NCBI GenBank assembly: GCA_015295835.1
Contig: DVEG01000033.1
Location: forward strand, 1-64,000
From: Oscillatoriaceae cyanobacterium M7585_C2015_266
GTDB lineage: Bacteria > Cyanobacteriota > Cyanobacteriia > Cyanobacteriales > Oscillatoriaceae
DNA: 64,000 bases
Reading direction: 5' to 3'
Shown here: positions 34,545-44,868 of the stretch, piece by piece
Layout of the letters: each line of letters opens with the position of its first letter
How positions within the stretch are numbered: position 1 is the first letter of the stretch
Translations under genes and position numbers: made by a program
The notes under the pieces: model-generated
The model's database searches: none
The model's input: the letters and a program-made list of their open reading frames with translations, nothing else
What the model was told of the DNA's origin: nothing

Positions 34545-35600
34545 TTAAATTTCAGGCTCGGATTCTGCAACTCGCACAGGGATGGGGATTTCTAGAGAAC
34601 TATCTAAGTCAGCCGATTCGTCAGTTGTGCCGTAGTTTTTGCCACGATTGAGTTTTAGCGCGGCGAGGGCATCCCGTTGATTGATAATATAGATGCTTGC
34701 CAAAGTGAGACAGACACCTGTCAATTGTATTTTGCTGAGTACTTCTCCGAGCAGGAGATTGCCAAACAGCAGAGCAAATACGGGAGTAAGAAAAGTGAGA
34801 GCGCTTAGACTTGTGAGATTGCCATTGGAGGCAAAATAGAAAAATAAACCGTAGGCGAGCGCGCTACCAAACACAGTCGAGTATGCCAGAGCCATCCACC
34901 CTGAGCAATCGATATTAATCCATTGCTGTGATTCCCAAACAGCAGACATTGCCAACAAGGGCAATCCTCCCAGAATCATATGCCAGCCCGTAGCTATCAC
35001 AGGATCGGCATAGCGGCAAACTCCCCGAATCGTTACCGTGCCGACTGCCATAGATAGGGCTGCCAACAGCATTAACCACTGCCCATTTTGAAATAAATTC
35101 CCAATGTCTGCCTGTATTGAAAGTTCGCCGCCCTGTAGCAGCCTCAAAATCCACTCGTCTGGCAGCCCAATTAAACTGATGCCCAAAACCCCTGCGCCTA
35201 ATCCCAGCCAGCCCCACAGCCCAATTCGTTCTTTAAATAGCCAAAGAGAGAGTACTGCCACGGCTAAGGGTTGAGAGTCAATCATCACCGAGCCTAAACC
35301 GGCGCTTGTTTTTACCAATCCTTCTGCTAGAAAGCCTTGAAACATCGTCCCATCTACCAGGGCAAAAAAGATGATCCACAGCCAAGCCTTCCAGGTTTTT
35401 GGTTGGGATCTGCCCATTGCTATTGCCGCTAGCAATACCAGGGCGCCAGCAGGCAGTAAGCGTACCCCTGCCATGAATAGCGGTGTTGTGTGCGGGATGA
35501 CGCTCTTCATTGCCACCATTGCCGTGCCCCAGAGAAAAAAGGGCGCAATCAGCAGCAGGGAAGGAAAGGGAAGTTTTGATTCAGTTAGTTTTAACTGCAT
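34545..35600 (-). CDS. EamA/DMT-family membrane transporter
   Basis: 351 residues with about ten transmembrane helices in two EamA halves (first: LLLIAPFFLWGTAMVAMK...GVRLLPAGALVLLAAIAMG; second: LMLLAALSMAVGTVTIRGVCR...SALTFLTPVFALLFGNLLLGE). Known relatives export amino acids, metabolites or nucleotide sugars. A hydrophilic tail of about 40 residues ends the protein. No neighbour indicates the substrate. ATG at 35600. Confidence 0.92.
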   Translation of the reverse strand: MQLKLTESKLPFPSLLLIAPFFLWGTAMVAMKSVIPHTTPLFMAGVRLLPAGALVLLAAIAMGRSQPKTWKAWLWIIFFALVDGTMFQGFLAEGLVKTSAGLGSVMIDSQPLAVAVLSLWLFKERIGLWGWLGLGAGVLGISLIGLPDEWILRLLQGGELSIQADIGNLFQNGQWLMLLAALSMAVGTVTIRGVCRYADPVIATGWHMILGGLPLLAMSAVWESQQWINIDCSGWMALAYSTVFGSALAYGLFFYFASNGNLTSLSALTFLTPVFALLFGNLLLGEVLSKIQLTGVCLTLASIYIINQRDALAALKLNRGKNYGTTDESADLDSSLEIPIPVRVAESEPEI

Positions 35601-35909
35601 GGGATAGCTCCGCTCAACTAAGCACGGGTGTGGGATTGTTTGTTCCAGCTTCTGCCTCTATTTTTACAGTTTGTTAAGACTAATAGAGGTATTTATTCTT
35701 ACGATTGTGGTTATATTGTATCATTTTGTTAAGAAAAAATAATAAAAATATAGTAAATGGGTTAAAGGGGAGTAGGCGAGCGCCCGTATTCCTCTAAGAA
35801 CTCCTTAAGCGATGCAGCAAGGCACGGCTGAGAATAGTTAATGATGGCTAGTTCCCATTTCCAAATCCCAAGTACCCATTCCCAATAGACGATTGTTTCT
35901 GGAAAGTCC
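35601..35909. other. Intergenic, nothing recognised
   Basis: 309 bp between the divergent transporter and sppA genes, AT-rich in its middle. No repeat, RNA or credible small gene seen. Confidence 0.4.
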
Positions 35910-36752
35910 ATGATTTGGCCATTTAAACCGAAGTTTCGCAAGCAAATAGCTCGGATTGAAATTACAGGGGCGATCGCTGCCCCTACGCGCAAGCGAGTAC
36001 TTGCAGCCCTGAAAACAGTTGAAGAAAAACGCTTTCCTGCCTTGCTGCTGAGGATTGACAGCCCTGGTGGCACTGTTGGCGATTCCCAGGAAATCTATAG
36101 TGCACTCAAGCGCCTACGCGAAAAAATCAAAATCGTCGCCAGTTTTGGCAATATCTCGGCATCTGGCGGCGTCTACATCGGCATGGGTGCCGAATACATC
36201 ATGGCCAACCCAGGCACAATTACTGGCAGCATTGGCGTCATCCTGCGCGGCAACAACCTCGAACGCCTGCTAGACAAAATTGGCATTTCTTTCAAGGTGA
36301 TTAAATCTGGCCCTTATAAAGACATTTTGGCCTTTGACCGAGAACTCACCGAGCCAGAAAAAGACATCCTCCAGCAGTTAATCGACACTAGCTACGAACA
36401 GTTCGTGCAAACCGTGGCTGAGGGCCGCAATCTGCCCGTGGAAAAAGTGAAAACATTTGCAGACGGGCGGATTTTTACTGGTGAGCAAGCCTTAGAGCTG
36501 GGTATTGTCGATCGCCTCGGCACCGAGGAAGATGCCCGCCGCTGGGCAGCCGAGCTGGTAGGGCTTGATCCTGAGAAAACCGAGTGCTATACGATAGAAG
36601 AACCCAAGCCTTTTATAAACCGGGTATTCGGTCGCAGCCCAGTCAGTTCGGACATATCTGTGAGCTTGCCTACAGGCATGGCAGCCGCTATTGATTGGCT
36701 TGAGTTTGAACTCTCAACTAACGGACAACCTTTGTGGATGTATCGACCGTGA
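35910..36752 (+). CDS. sppA: Signal peptide peptidase SppA, short form
   Basis: 280 residues, the short (protease IV-like) S49 type. Seen: ALLLRIDSPGGTVGDSQEIYSAL, nucleophile serine in GNISASGGVYIGMGAEYIMANPGTITGSIGVI, and the lysine segment VIKSGPYKDI; then FTGEQALELGIVDRLG. Family members degrade cleaved signal peptides; cyanobacterial SppA has been linked to antenna protein acclimation. No clear N-terminal membrane helix in this reading, as in several cyanobacterial short forms. Start ATG 35910. Confidence 0.92.
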   Translation: MIWPFKPKFRKQIARIEITGAIAAPTRKRVLAALKTVEEKRFPALLLRIDSPGGTVGDSQEIYSALKRLREKIKIVASFGNISASGGVYIGMGAEYIMANPGTITGSIGVILRGNNLERLLDKIGISFKVIKSGPYKDILAFDRELTEPEKDILQQLIDTSYEQFVQTVAEGRNLPVEKVKTFADGRIFTGEQALELGIVDRLGTEEDARRWAAELVGLDPEKTECYTIEEPKPFINRVFGRSPVSSDISVSLPTGMAAAIDWLEFELSTNGQPLWMYRP

Positions 36753-36797
36753 AACGCTTGTATCATTTAGTTTACATGTAATTAATTTGCACATAAA

Positions 36798-36821
36798 CTC
36801 CTCTGTCTTCTGACAGAGGGG
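36798..36821. terminator. Hairpin downstream of sppA
   Basis: CTCCTCTGTC-ttct-GACAGAGGGG, a 10-bp stem (one G-U pair) with a 4-base loop, 46 bp past the sppA stop. No T-run follows, so it may be an RNA-stabilising hairpin rather than an intrinsic terminator. The rest of 36753-37110 shows nothing else apart from AAGGAGG for the next gene. Confidence 0.5.
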
Positions 36822-37110
36822 GGAAATGAAAAAATAGAAAAATAAAAAAATTAAATGTATGAAAACCGATAATTTTGTCTAAAGAAGAGGAGCAGCAGGC
36901 GCGTAGGTTTTTGTTAAAAAAGTTTTCAGACAGAGTAACAAAAAAGTATGAGAAGGTGGTATAATAAGTAGGTCTTAGGGGCTTTTATTATTAAAGAATC
37001 CAGATTGCTAAAGTACTTGGCAAGTTTGAGATTTTTCAGCCACGATCGAGATAGCTAGTCGCAGGGACTTTAGCTAAATCACATGGCTGTAAGAAAAGGA
37101 GGCTCTGAGC

Positions 37111-37518
37111 GTGGAGTGGAGAGTAAGGGCAATTCGCGGAGCGACAACCGTTGAAGAAAATACTGTTGAAGCGATGACAGAAGCAGTGCAAGAACTGCTA
37201 GACGAACTGGAAAAGTTGAATCAGATCGATCCAGAACAGATCATCAGTGCAACGTTTTCAGTAACCCGCGACTTAGATGCGATTTTTCCAGCAGCGATCG
37301 CGCGCCAGCGTCCCCACTGGGAAAACGTTCCCCTATTAGACGTACAGCAGATGTATGTCGAGGGTTCCTTAGAGCGCTGCATCCGGTTTTTAATCCACAT
37401 CAATCTCCCCGCCTCTCAAACAAAAATTTACCACCCCTATCTGCGAGGCGCCAAAAATCTTAGACCCGATTTGGGTTGCGCCCCAGCCACTCCTGCCGCG
37501 TCAGGAGTGATAATTTAA
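37111..37518 (+). CDS. aroH: Chorismate mutase, AroH type
   Basis: 135 residues, the monofunctional AroH fold. Chorismate to prephenate for Phe/Tyr. Active-site residues can be followed: WRVRAIRGATTVEENT (Arg7 region), SATFSVTRDLDAIFPA, MYVEGSLERCIRFLIH (Glu and Arg of the site) and YLRGAKNLRPDL at the C-terminus. GTG start at 37111 with a full AAGGAGG ribosome site. Stands alone; a terminator-like hairpin follows at 37552. Confidence 0.95.
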   Translation: MEWRVRAIRGATTVEENTVEAMTEAVQELLDELEKLNQIDPEQIISATFSVTRDLDAIFPAAIARQRPHWENVPLLDVQQMYVEGSLERCIRFLIHINLPASQTKIYHPYLRGAKNLRPDLGCAPATPAASGVII

Positions 37519-37551
37519 ATTGATCAATAGTGAATAATTGAAAGTTTGTAG

Positions 37552-37570
37552 GGGCGAGAAAACCTCGCCC
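37552..37570 (+). terminator. Terminator-like hairpin after aroH
   Basis: GGGCGAG-aaaac-CTCGCCC followed by TTATTTG, 33 bp past the aroH stop. It lies between convergent aroH and crtR and could serve both. The U-tract is broken by one A. Confidence 0.65.
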
Positions 37571-37614
37571 TTATTTGTGGCTAGAAAAACTATCTATAAT
37601 TAAGCCTTTTCCAG

Positions 37615-38505
37615 TTAGGTTTCAGACGGTTTTTCGCGGTGGAAGCGAATTCCCAGAAAAAGGTCATAAACAAAACTCCAAAAACTTTTGCCCTGTAGCA
37701 GTCCGAGGGTTTGCTCACAGCCTTTGGCGTCTAAGAGGGGCTTAGTCGCCTCGTAAGCTGGTTTGTAATAATACCAGGGAATAGAAGGCCATAAATGGTG
37801 GATGAGATGGTAATTTTGTCCCAAAATCAAAATATTTAGTACTGCACTCGGATAAACGCGACTATTTTTCCAGCGATCGCGCTCCTGAAAAGGGCGGTGC
37901 GGTAAATAGTCAAAAAACAATCCCAGTGCTAACCCCACCACCAATGCCGGCGAAAACCAGAAATTTAAAACATAGCCCAAACAGTCGTGCTGGCAGGCTA
38001 CATAAACAACCCCTACCACAAACAACCGACTCAAAAACCATTCCAGAAGTTCGTATTTACGCCACAGACGCCGCTTAAAGAAAAATACTTCGTGATAGAA
38101 AAAGCGCGCGGCAATCAGCCAGAGTGGCCCGCCTGTGGAAACGAAATGATCCGGGTCATTTTTGGGATCATTGACGTGAGCGTGATGCTGGAGGTGAACG
38201 CGGGTAAATACCGGAAAAGCAAAGCCCAGCATTAGGGCGCTTACGTGCCCCATGAGGGCATTCACCAGCGGTTCGCGGTGGGCGACATTGTGGGAGGCAT
38301 CATGTATCACCGTTCCCGCCATGTGCAGGGCGACGACGTTGGCGCAAAAGCAGCACCAATCCGGCCAGTTCCAGCGCCAGTAACCGAGATGGGAAAGTCC
38401 CGCCAGTGCGACTGCCGCTAGAAACATCAGTAGCGTAGGATTAAAGTCGCCCGGAGGACCGAGGAATTCTTTAGGAACTGTCAGCGGCTGCCGGGACTCC
38501 GACAT
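37615..38505 (-). CDS. crtR: Beta-carotene hydroxylase, CrtR type
   Basis: 296 residues, fatty-acid-desaturase fold with three histidine boxes: HDASHNVAHR, HLQHHAHVNDPKNDPDH and YHLIHHLWPSIPWYYY. The opening PLTVPKEFLGPPGDFNPT is typical of cyanobacterial CrtR, which makes zeaxanthin (and hydroxylated myxoxanthophyll) from beta-carotene in the membrane. Length is normal. AGGAG lies just upstream of ATG 38505. Not in an operon. Confidence 0.93.
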   Translation of the reverse strand: MSESRQPLTVPKEFLGPPGDFNPTLLMFLAAVALAGLSHLGYWRWNWPDWCCFCANVVALHMAGTVIHDASHNVAHREPLVNALMGHVSALMLGFAFPVFTRVHLQHHAHVNDPKNDPDHFVSTGGPLWLIAARFFYHEVFFFKRRLWRKYELLEWFLSRLFVVGVVYVACQHDCLGYVLNFWFSPALVVGLALGLFFDYLPHRPFQERDRWKNSRVYPSAVLNILILGQNYHLIHHLWPSIPWYYYKPAYEATKPLLDAKGCEQTLGLLQGKSFWSFVYDLFLGIRFHREKPSET

Positions 38506-39137
38506 TTTTGTCTTTACTCCTTTTTATGGGATCTTGCGTAGTGTATGATACAACCCCCATAATAATGAAGACTTATTACTATATCTCACGCAACTCAGGC
38601 AATTCTGCAAAAAAGGTTAAATGTTAAGGGCTAGTTGTTGGCCATTACCCACATCTCTCAGTGGCCAGATGCTCCGTCTTTCCACTACGAAAAATTACTC
38701 CGGCAAATAAAAACAATTTATAAAATCTTAAAAATAATTGATTATACTAAGTTTTTGTTGTTAAAGACTATCTCTATTTTTGTGATTGTCAGTAACTCTT
38801 AAGAATCTCTTCTTGTTACCAAAAATTACAAATTTTTTATCATGGGAAACCGCATCTGCTACCTTCTTTCGAATCAATTTGTTACTAGCGAACATTTTTT
38901 AGATTCCAAATATTGTATGAATTCAAAAGTAGGTTGAGTGTTACTCAGACTAAAACAAAGAAAGAAGCATCTGCCACCTGTAAGAGAGGTTTTGAAAAGT
39001 TAAATTCGATTAAGCATTGGTCAAGATTTATATCGAAAAATCTTACCCAAAACCTCACCTTCAGGTAGATCAGTAAGCGGCCAGTTAGCGGGTGTGGCCA
39101 GGATTAAAAAGATTGTTTCGAGAAGTAAAGTTATCTT
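38506..39137. other. Long AT-rich divergent intergenic region
   Basis: 632 bp between crtR and the GAF histidine kinase. I see no credible small gene, tRNA or strong palindrome. It must contain both promoters. Confidence 0.45.
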
Positions 39138-41342
39138 ATGGCTATTACTCACTCTTTGTTGAATAAATTATTCTCTAAGTTGATTGTCCCGGAGCAGGCT
39201 GAACTGAGCTGGATTCGGGATCCGCAAAAACAAAGCGCTTTACTGCGAAAAATCATTGATCGCATCCGCAACTCCCTAGAATTGAAAGTGGTCTTGCAAA
39301 CAGCGGTAGATGAAGTCGCTACCCTAATACAGGCAGAGCGCTGCTGTTTTTTGTGGTACTACAGCGACACACGGCGAGTACAAGTAGTCTGTGAAAAAAC
39401 TCACGGAAATCACAAACCGTCTTTAGGCTATTACCCCCTAGAAAACTTTGGAGCAGCGGCGAACGCGCTCGCCCAAGCATCATTGTTCGTTAATTACGGT
39501 TTGGAGGCTTGTCAAGAACGCAAAGGCGTGCTCCACCGCCTACTATCTTGCTTGCAAACAACCAAAACGCCTCAGAAATTACAGCAAACAAATTCCGGGC
39601 ATCAAACGCAGAGCGTACTCGGAGCGCAAGCCAGCCTGCTCGTGCCCGTCAAAAGCCAGTCAGGCAGGATCGGATTTATAGCCTGCCTGTGCGAGCGCCC
39701 TCGAAAGTGGAGCGTCGGCGAAATCGAGTTCCTACAATCTCTCGCCCAACAGCTCGAAATCGCCATCCGGCAAGCCCAACTCTACGAGCAAACTGAAAAA
39801 CAAGCCCAGCAAGAGCGACTGATAAACCAAATTACAACCCAAACCCGTCAGAGCTTAAACTTAGAAACCATCCTCACGGAAGCAATCAGCCAACTAATGC
39901 AAGCCTTAGCAGCCGATCGCTGCCTAGTTCATCTCGTCGAAGAACCCTGCCAAGAGCCGCACAGCCAGTCGCAGCCAGAAGAACTCCCAGAAATACCAGA
40001 CAGAGAAAAAACTTACCGCCGCAAACACCTATTTGAAGTTTGCCAAAACAATTGCCCTCCTTCTATTGAAGACTTTGACACCCACGGACCAATCACGGAA
40101 TGGGTGATAGAGCATCGGGAACTCGTAGTCATTCCCGACATAACCCAAGACCCGCGCATCGGGCCAAACAACCCCGAATATCAGCGGGCGAATATCAAAT
40201 CCTCTCTGGTTGTGCCGGTACAGGCAAACGGGCGACTTTACGCTATTCTATATATAAATCAATGTTCATATATACGCTACTGGTCTAAAAACGATCAAAA
40301 ATTAGCCCAAGCCGTAGCCGATCAGCTGGCAATTTCTATCCACCAAGCCCACCTCTATGCTCAAGCTCGCGCTGCCGCCGCCAAAGCAACCGCGCAAGCG
40401 CAGCAGCTCAGCCAACTGCTTCACGACTTACAGCAAAGTCAGGCACAATTAATCCAAACTGAAAAAATGTCTTCCCTAGGGCAATTGGTGGCAGGCATTG
40501 CCCACGAAATTAATAATCCGGTAAATTTTATCTACGGCAACCTCACTTACGCCCACAACTACATTCAGGAATTACTGGAGCTAGTACGACTCTATCAAAA
40601 ATTTTATCCTAACCCCGCCCCGGAAATAACTGCACATTGCAAAGAAATTGATTTTGAATTTTTATGCGACGATTTGCCAAAATTGCTGAAATCAATGAAA
40701 ATGGGTGCCGAGCGGATTCGCGAAATCGTCCTCAGTTTGCGAAATTTCTCTAGAATCGATCAAGCCGATATGAAGCTGGTTGATTTGCACGAGGGAATTG
40801 AAAATACTCTGTTAATTCTACACAACCGCATTAAAGGAAAGGCGGGAAATCACAGAATTAAAGTCGTGAAAGAATACGGAAACCTGCCTTTAGTTGAGTG
40901 CTATCCGGGGCAGTTGAATCAAGTGTTTATGAATATTATTAGCAATAGTATTGATGCGATCGAAAGCTACAATGAGCAGCGCTCTCCTGAAGAAATTCGC
41001 AACAATCCCAGCCAAATTACCATCCGCACGGAACTAGAGGAGCCAGACTGGGTGATAGTACGAATATCGGATAACGGTCCTGGTATGTCAGAATCAGTCC
41101 GGGCGCGACTGTTCGATCCTTTCTTTACTACAAAACCAGTTGGCAAAGGTACGGGGCTGGGATTGTCTATCAGTTATCAAATAGTCGTTCAAAAGCATGG
41201 CGGAATGATTAGCTGTCACTCGGAACTGGGCAAAGGAACGGAATTTTGTGTAAAAATTCCACTGCGCCAAGCTAAGGGAAAATGTGTCGCTCATCTGCCA
41301 GCAGTTTCAGAAAAATCAACCTCAAATGTTGTTGCAGTTTGA
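39138..41342 (+). CDS. GAF-domain sensor histidine kinase
   Basis: 734 residues, soluble. GAF1 at about 45-215 (LKVVLQTAVDEVATLIQAERCCFLW), GAF2 at about 230-415 (LETILTEAISQLMQALAADRCLVHL ... ADQLAISIHQAHLYAQ), a coiled linker, then the dimerisation/phospho-acceptor helix with histidine in GIAHEINNPVNFIYGNL (about 453) and a HATPase: MNIISNSIDAI (N box), [37 protein letters not shown] (G1, F, G2). GAF1 lacks the bilin cysteine context I would expect for a phytochrome, so the ligand is unknown. No response regulator adjoins it; it converges on the hybrid cyclase gene, 89 bp apart. Confidence 0.93.
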   Translation: MAITHSLLNKLFSKLIVPEQAELSWIRDPQKQSALLRKIIDRIRNSLELKVVLQTAVDEVATLIQAERCCFLWYYSDTRRVQVVCEKTHGNHKPSLGYYPLENFGAAANALAQASLFVNYGLEACQERKGVLHRLLSCLQTTKTPQKLQQTNSGHQTQSVLGAQASLLVPVKSQSGRIGFIACLCERPRKWSVGEIEFLQSLAQQLEIAIRQAQLYEQTEKQAQQERLINQITTQTRQSLNLETILTEAISQLMQALAADRCLVHLVEEPCQEPHSQSQPEELPEIPDREKTYRRKHLFEVCQNNCPPSIEDFDTHGPITEWVIEHRELVVIPDITQDPRIGPNNPEYQRANIKSSLVVPVQANGRLYAILYINQCSYIRYWSKNDQKLAQAVADQLAISIHQAHLYAQARAAAAKATAQAQQLSQLLHDLQQSQAQLIQTEKMSSLGQLVAGIAHEINNPVNFIYGNLTYAHNYIQELLELVRLYQKFYPNPAPEITAHCKEIDFEFLCDDLPKLLKSMKMGAERIREIVLSLRNFSRIDQADMKLVDLHEGIENTLLILHNRIKGKAGNHRIKVVKEYGNLPLVECYPGQLNQVFMNIISNSIDAIESYNEQRSPEEIRNNPSQITIRTELEEPDWVIVRISDNGPGMSESVRARLFDPFFTTKPVGKGTGLGLSISYQIVVQKHGGMISCHSELGKGTEFCVKIPLRQAKGKCVAHLPAVSEKSTSNVVAV

Positions 41343-41431
41343 AAAAAGAATAATCCCGATTTTTTTGAAAATGAAAATTACAATATATGCCGCCTGTCGG
41401 GATTGGGGGATTAGGGGAAGGGCAGCTGGAT

Positions 41432-44400
41432 TTATTTTTCAGTAAATCGCCAAATCCCATCCCAGCCATCGGGTAAGCCATGAGTTATTAACTGCTGAAT
41501 GCGATCTAAATAAAGAAGAGCGGCTTTGTCTTGGGGATTGATATATAAAACTTTTTGGAAATAATCTTTGGCTGGCAGTAAGTTTCCTCGCGCGTAATTT
41601 TCTATACCGGCTTCAAAAGCTGATTGAGTTTGCAATTTTAATTTTTTCACTGTTTCGATTTCGCCGTCTAATACTTCATAAATGGCTATGGGTTCGTTTT
41701 TACCTTTGACAATGACGTTATCTAAAAACCTGAAATGATAGCGATCGCGTTGAGTCAGCTTTTCTAAAACTTGTCCTGAAATTAATAAAGATGCTCCATA
41801 GAATTTAGTTAATCCTTCTAAACGAGCAGTTAAATTAATCGTATCAGATAGGGCGTCGATTTGCATTCTGCTGTTTACGCCAATAATTCCTACCATGATA
41901 TTACCAATGTGGATGCCAATTCCTATTTGTATGGGTTGGTAATTTTCTTTTTGTCGGTGTTTATTGTATTCTTGAATTTGATTGAGATTAGCCAGTGCTG
42001 CCGCCACCGCATCATCTGCACCTTTAGGGAAAACTGCCATCAAACCGTCGCCCAAGTATTTGACAATCAAGCCATTGTGCTTTTCAATTTCTGGCGATAC
42101 GCGCCGCAAATAGGCATTTACAAAGTCAAATATTTCGCAAGTAGTCATGCTTTCACTCAGGGTTGTGAAAGAACGAATATCACTAAAAAATATCCCCATC
42201 TCTTTACTGACGTGCTCGCCTAATTTAACATCAATAATGCTCTCTCTACTGAGTAATTCTAAATATTCGTGGGGCACGAACCGTTCATAAGCTTTCGTTA
42301 TTTTAGACAAACTCAGGTGAGTTTTTATCCTCACTAATAGTTCGTCTTTAGCAAAAGGTTTTGTGATATAATCATTAGCTCCATATTCAAAAGCTAAAAC
42401 CAAGTCAGAAACTTGATTTTTGGCAGTTAACATAACGATAGGCAGCTGTTGAGCCGGATGGTTTTCCCTGACTTTCGCACAAACTTCATAGCCGGATAAA
42501 TTAGGCATCATTACGTCTAGCAAAATCAAATCTACTGGCGGATTGCTACTGTTTAATATGGCAAGGGCTTCATTTCCATTCAAAGCTTTGGAAACTATAT
42601 ATTTATTGACAGAAAGGTGATTGCTGAGAACTTGCAGGTTGATTGGTTCGTCATCTACAATCAAAATATGGAAGTTACCATTGGTTTTAGCGCCGTTGTC
42701 GGCAGGCAAAACTGTCTTAGTGTTTATGGTAGCGGGGGATAAAATTTCTAAGTCGGCACGGGTTCTTCGGCTGGTTGTCACGGTAGCAGAAATGGGGGTA
42801 TTTTCCGCGGGAGCGTCGGCAACTGGAAGCGTAAAACTGAAGTGCGAACCCTTACCCACTTCTGACTCAACCCAAATTTTGCCGCCGTGTAATTCGACTA
42901 GCTTTTTCGTAATAGACAGCCCTAACCCTGTACCTCCATATTTGCGATCCGTAGAGCCATCTCCTTGTTGGAAAGATTCAAAAATACGATCAAATTGCTC
43001 AGGCGGGATGCCAATACCAGTATCGGAAACGGTAATGATAAGGGAATTGCCATTTGCTAGTTCTGCTGAAATTTTAACAGTTCCTGATTCGGTAAATTTA
43101 ATCGCATTGCCGATGAGGTTGTAGAGAATTTGCTGTAAACGATCTTCGTCGGCACAAACGGCAGGCAAGTCTGGTGGGATGGCGTTGATTAATTGTAAAT
43201 TTTTATTCTTAATTAGGGGTTTGCTGAGATTCACTACCACTTCTGTTAAAGTGCGGATATCAACAGGTTTGAGTCTTAATTCTAAATTTTCGTATCGCAG
43301 TTTGGCAAAATCTAGGATATCATTGATTAGGTTAGAAAGACGGTGTCCACTTTGGGAAATCATCAACAGGTTTTGTGCCTGCACTTCTGTAATTTTTCCG
43401 GTTGCGCCGTCTAGCATGGATTCGGCAATGCCAATGATGCCATTGAGGGGGGTGCGCAGCTCGTGAGAAGTATTGGCAAGAAATTCGTCTTTGAGTTGAT
43501 CGAGGCGTTGTAGTTCTTTATTTTTACTTTCTAAGGTGTGAGCATATTCTTCTAGTTGCTGGTAGGAAATTATCAGTTGTCTCCAAAGGGCGGAACTGAT
43601 GCTTATGATTGCAGAAATTGCGACGGCAAGCACGGGGGTAAAGACGGGAATCTGCCAGCCGTATAAAAAGGCAATATAGCTGCTGCTGATAATGATTATT
43701 ATGGCTAGAATAATGCCGCTGAGTGATGCTCGTCGCTTTTGGATGTACAGGGAACCGCAAGTGGCACTTGCTACAGATGCGAGCGCAATTATTAACCAAT
43801 TGAGTGGTTTTGGGGATGCGTATAACATCACTCGCCCATCCAGGGCTGCACTGATAATTTGACTGGTGAGGTTGGCGTGAATGACGACGCCGGGGGTTAG
43901 TTTTCTAGCCGCTGTCAGCCCACTGGTGTAAGGAGTTTGATAGTTATCATTTAGACTTGGAGCGATCGCTCCTATAAAAACTAAGCGAGCGCGCATCAAA
44001 TCTGCCGGAATGCGATTTTCTAAAACCTCACTCAGTGAAATATGGAGAAATTTTTTCAGCTCTCCGCGATAATTTAATAATATTTGGTAGCCGCCCGTAT
44101 CCTCCTTATTATATTCCCCTTCATTTCCTGTCAAGGGAATAAATACTGCTTTTCCTAACCCGTAAATTTTTTTCTCTTTATCGATTACTCTGAGTGATAC
44201 TCCTTCTTCTTTTAGATATATCAAAGCCATTTTTACGCCTAGGCTTTGTTGGATAGTGCCGTCAGATTTGCCGAGAATGACAAAACCTCTACGAATTTTG
44301 CCATCCCCATCTAAGATCATGTCGTTGGCAGCCACTTGCTCTAACTTTGCTAATACAGGAGGCGGAGCAATGGAAACTTCTGCTACTTTTTCGATGCCGA

Positions 44401-44788
44401 TTAAATTGGGAGTAGATTTAAAAATATTGACTAACTCTTCATGCCCTGGTTCAACAGGCAAGTCGCGATAAATGTCTATGGCAAGAGCTCTAGGTTGCTG
44501 AGCCATAATATTGCGTATGGCTTGTGCCATGACACGATCAGACATTGGCCAGTGTTTGAGGTTTTTAATGTCCGCTTCGTCGACGGTGACGATAACAATA
44601 CGTTTCTCGATTGGTTCAGGAGGGCGGAGCTGAAAAAAGCGATCGCGCACCGCCCATTCTAACAGGTTAAAAACCCCAATTTGAGAACCAGCTATAACTG
44701 CTCCGGCAATGCTAAAAGCAATTATTAGAGTTCCTTTCCATTGATTAAAGAACTGTTGCGGTTCTTGATTTATTGATTTTTTCCACAT
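41432..44788 (-). CDS. CHASE2 sensor - histidine kinase - receiver - adenylate/guanylate cyclase hybrid
   Basis: 1118 residues. Order: one helix (18-40), extracytoplasmic CHASE2 (about 40-330), three helices (about 335-410), coiled linker, HisKA with [16 protein letters not shown] (about 443), HATPase ([38 protein letters not shown]), receiver ([13 protein letters not shown], phospho-Asp in [15 protein letters not shown], Lys in MLTAKNQ), then class III cyclase (about 875-1045) with both metal aspartates ([11 protein letters not shown] and [12 protein letters not shown]). A TPR-like tail ends it. It would turn a periplasmic signal and phosphorelay into cAMP or cGMP. Last gene of the minus-strand block, 80 bp after the DUF928 gene. 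Confidence 0.93.
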   Translation of the reverse strand: MWKKSINQEPQQFFNQWKGTLIIAFSIAGAVIAGSQIGVFNLLEWAVRDRFFQLRPPEPIEKRIVIVTVDEADIKNLKHWPMSDRVMAQAIRNIMAQQPRALAIDIYRDLPVEPGHEELVNIFKSTPNLIGIEKVAEVSIAPPPVLAKLEQVAANDMILDGDGKIRRGFVILGKSDGTIQQSLGVKMALIYLKEEGVSLRVIDKEKKIYGLGKAVFIPLTGNEGEYNKEDTGGYQILLNYRGELKKFLHISLSEVLENRIPADLMRARLVFIGAIAPSLNDNYQTPYTSGLTAARKLTPGVVIHANLTSQIISAALDGRVMLYASPKPLNWLIIALASVASATCGSLYIQKRRASLSGIILAIIIIISSSYIAFLYGWQIPVFTPVLAVAISAIISISSALWRQLIISYQQLEEYAHTLESKNKELQRLDQLKDEFLANTSHELRTPLNGIIGIAESMLDGATGKITEVQAQNLLMISQSGHRLSNLINDILDFAKLRYENLELRLKPVDIRTLTEVVVNLSKPLIKNKNLQLINAIPPDLPAVCADEDRLQQILYNLIGNAIKFTESGTVKISAELANGNSLIITVSDTGIGIPPEQFDRIFESFQQGDGSTDRKYGGTGLGLSITKKLVELHGGKIWVESEVGKGSHFSFTLPVADAPAENTPISATVTTSRRTRADLEILSPATINTKTVLPADNGAKTNGNFHILIVDDEPINLQVLSNHLSVNKYIVSKALNGNEALAILNSSNPPVDLILLDVMMPNLSGYEVCAKVRENHPAQQLPIVMLTAKNQVSDLVLAFEYGANDYITKPFAKDELLVRIKTHLSLSKITKAYERFVPHEYLELLSRESIIDVKLGEHVSKEMGIFFSDIRSFTTLSESMTTCEIFDFVNAYLRRVSPEIEKHNGLIVKYLGDGLMAVFPKGADDAVAAALANLNQIQEYNKHRQKENYQPIQIGIGIHIGNIMVGIIGVNSRMQIDALSDTINLTARLEGLTKFYGASLLISGQVLEKLTQRDRYHFRFLDNVIVKGKNEPIAIYEVLDGEIETVKKLKLQTQSAFEAGIENYARGNLLPAKDYFQKVLYINPQDKAALLYLDRIQQLITHGLPDGWDGIWRFTEK

Positions 44789-44868
44789 CTGCGTTTAGAC
44801 TGTTATAGTTTCCGCAGTTAGGAACTTTTAAAATTTACTAGCACACCTCCTAAAAAATTATAAACCAT

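Noticed and set aside
34288-34548. Phe-rich 86-codon forward frame
   Set aside because: Low complexity from T-rich DNA with tandem repeats and a hairpin; no ribosome site.
35762-36073. Minus-strand 103-codon frame over the sppA start
   Set aside because: Antisense to the clear sppA coding region.
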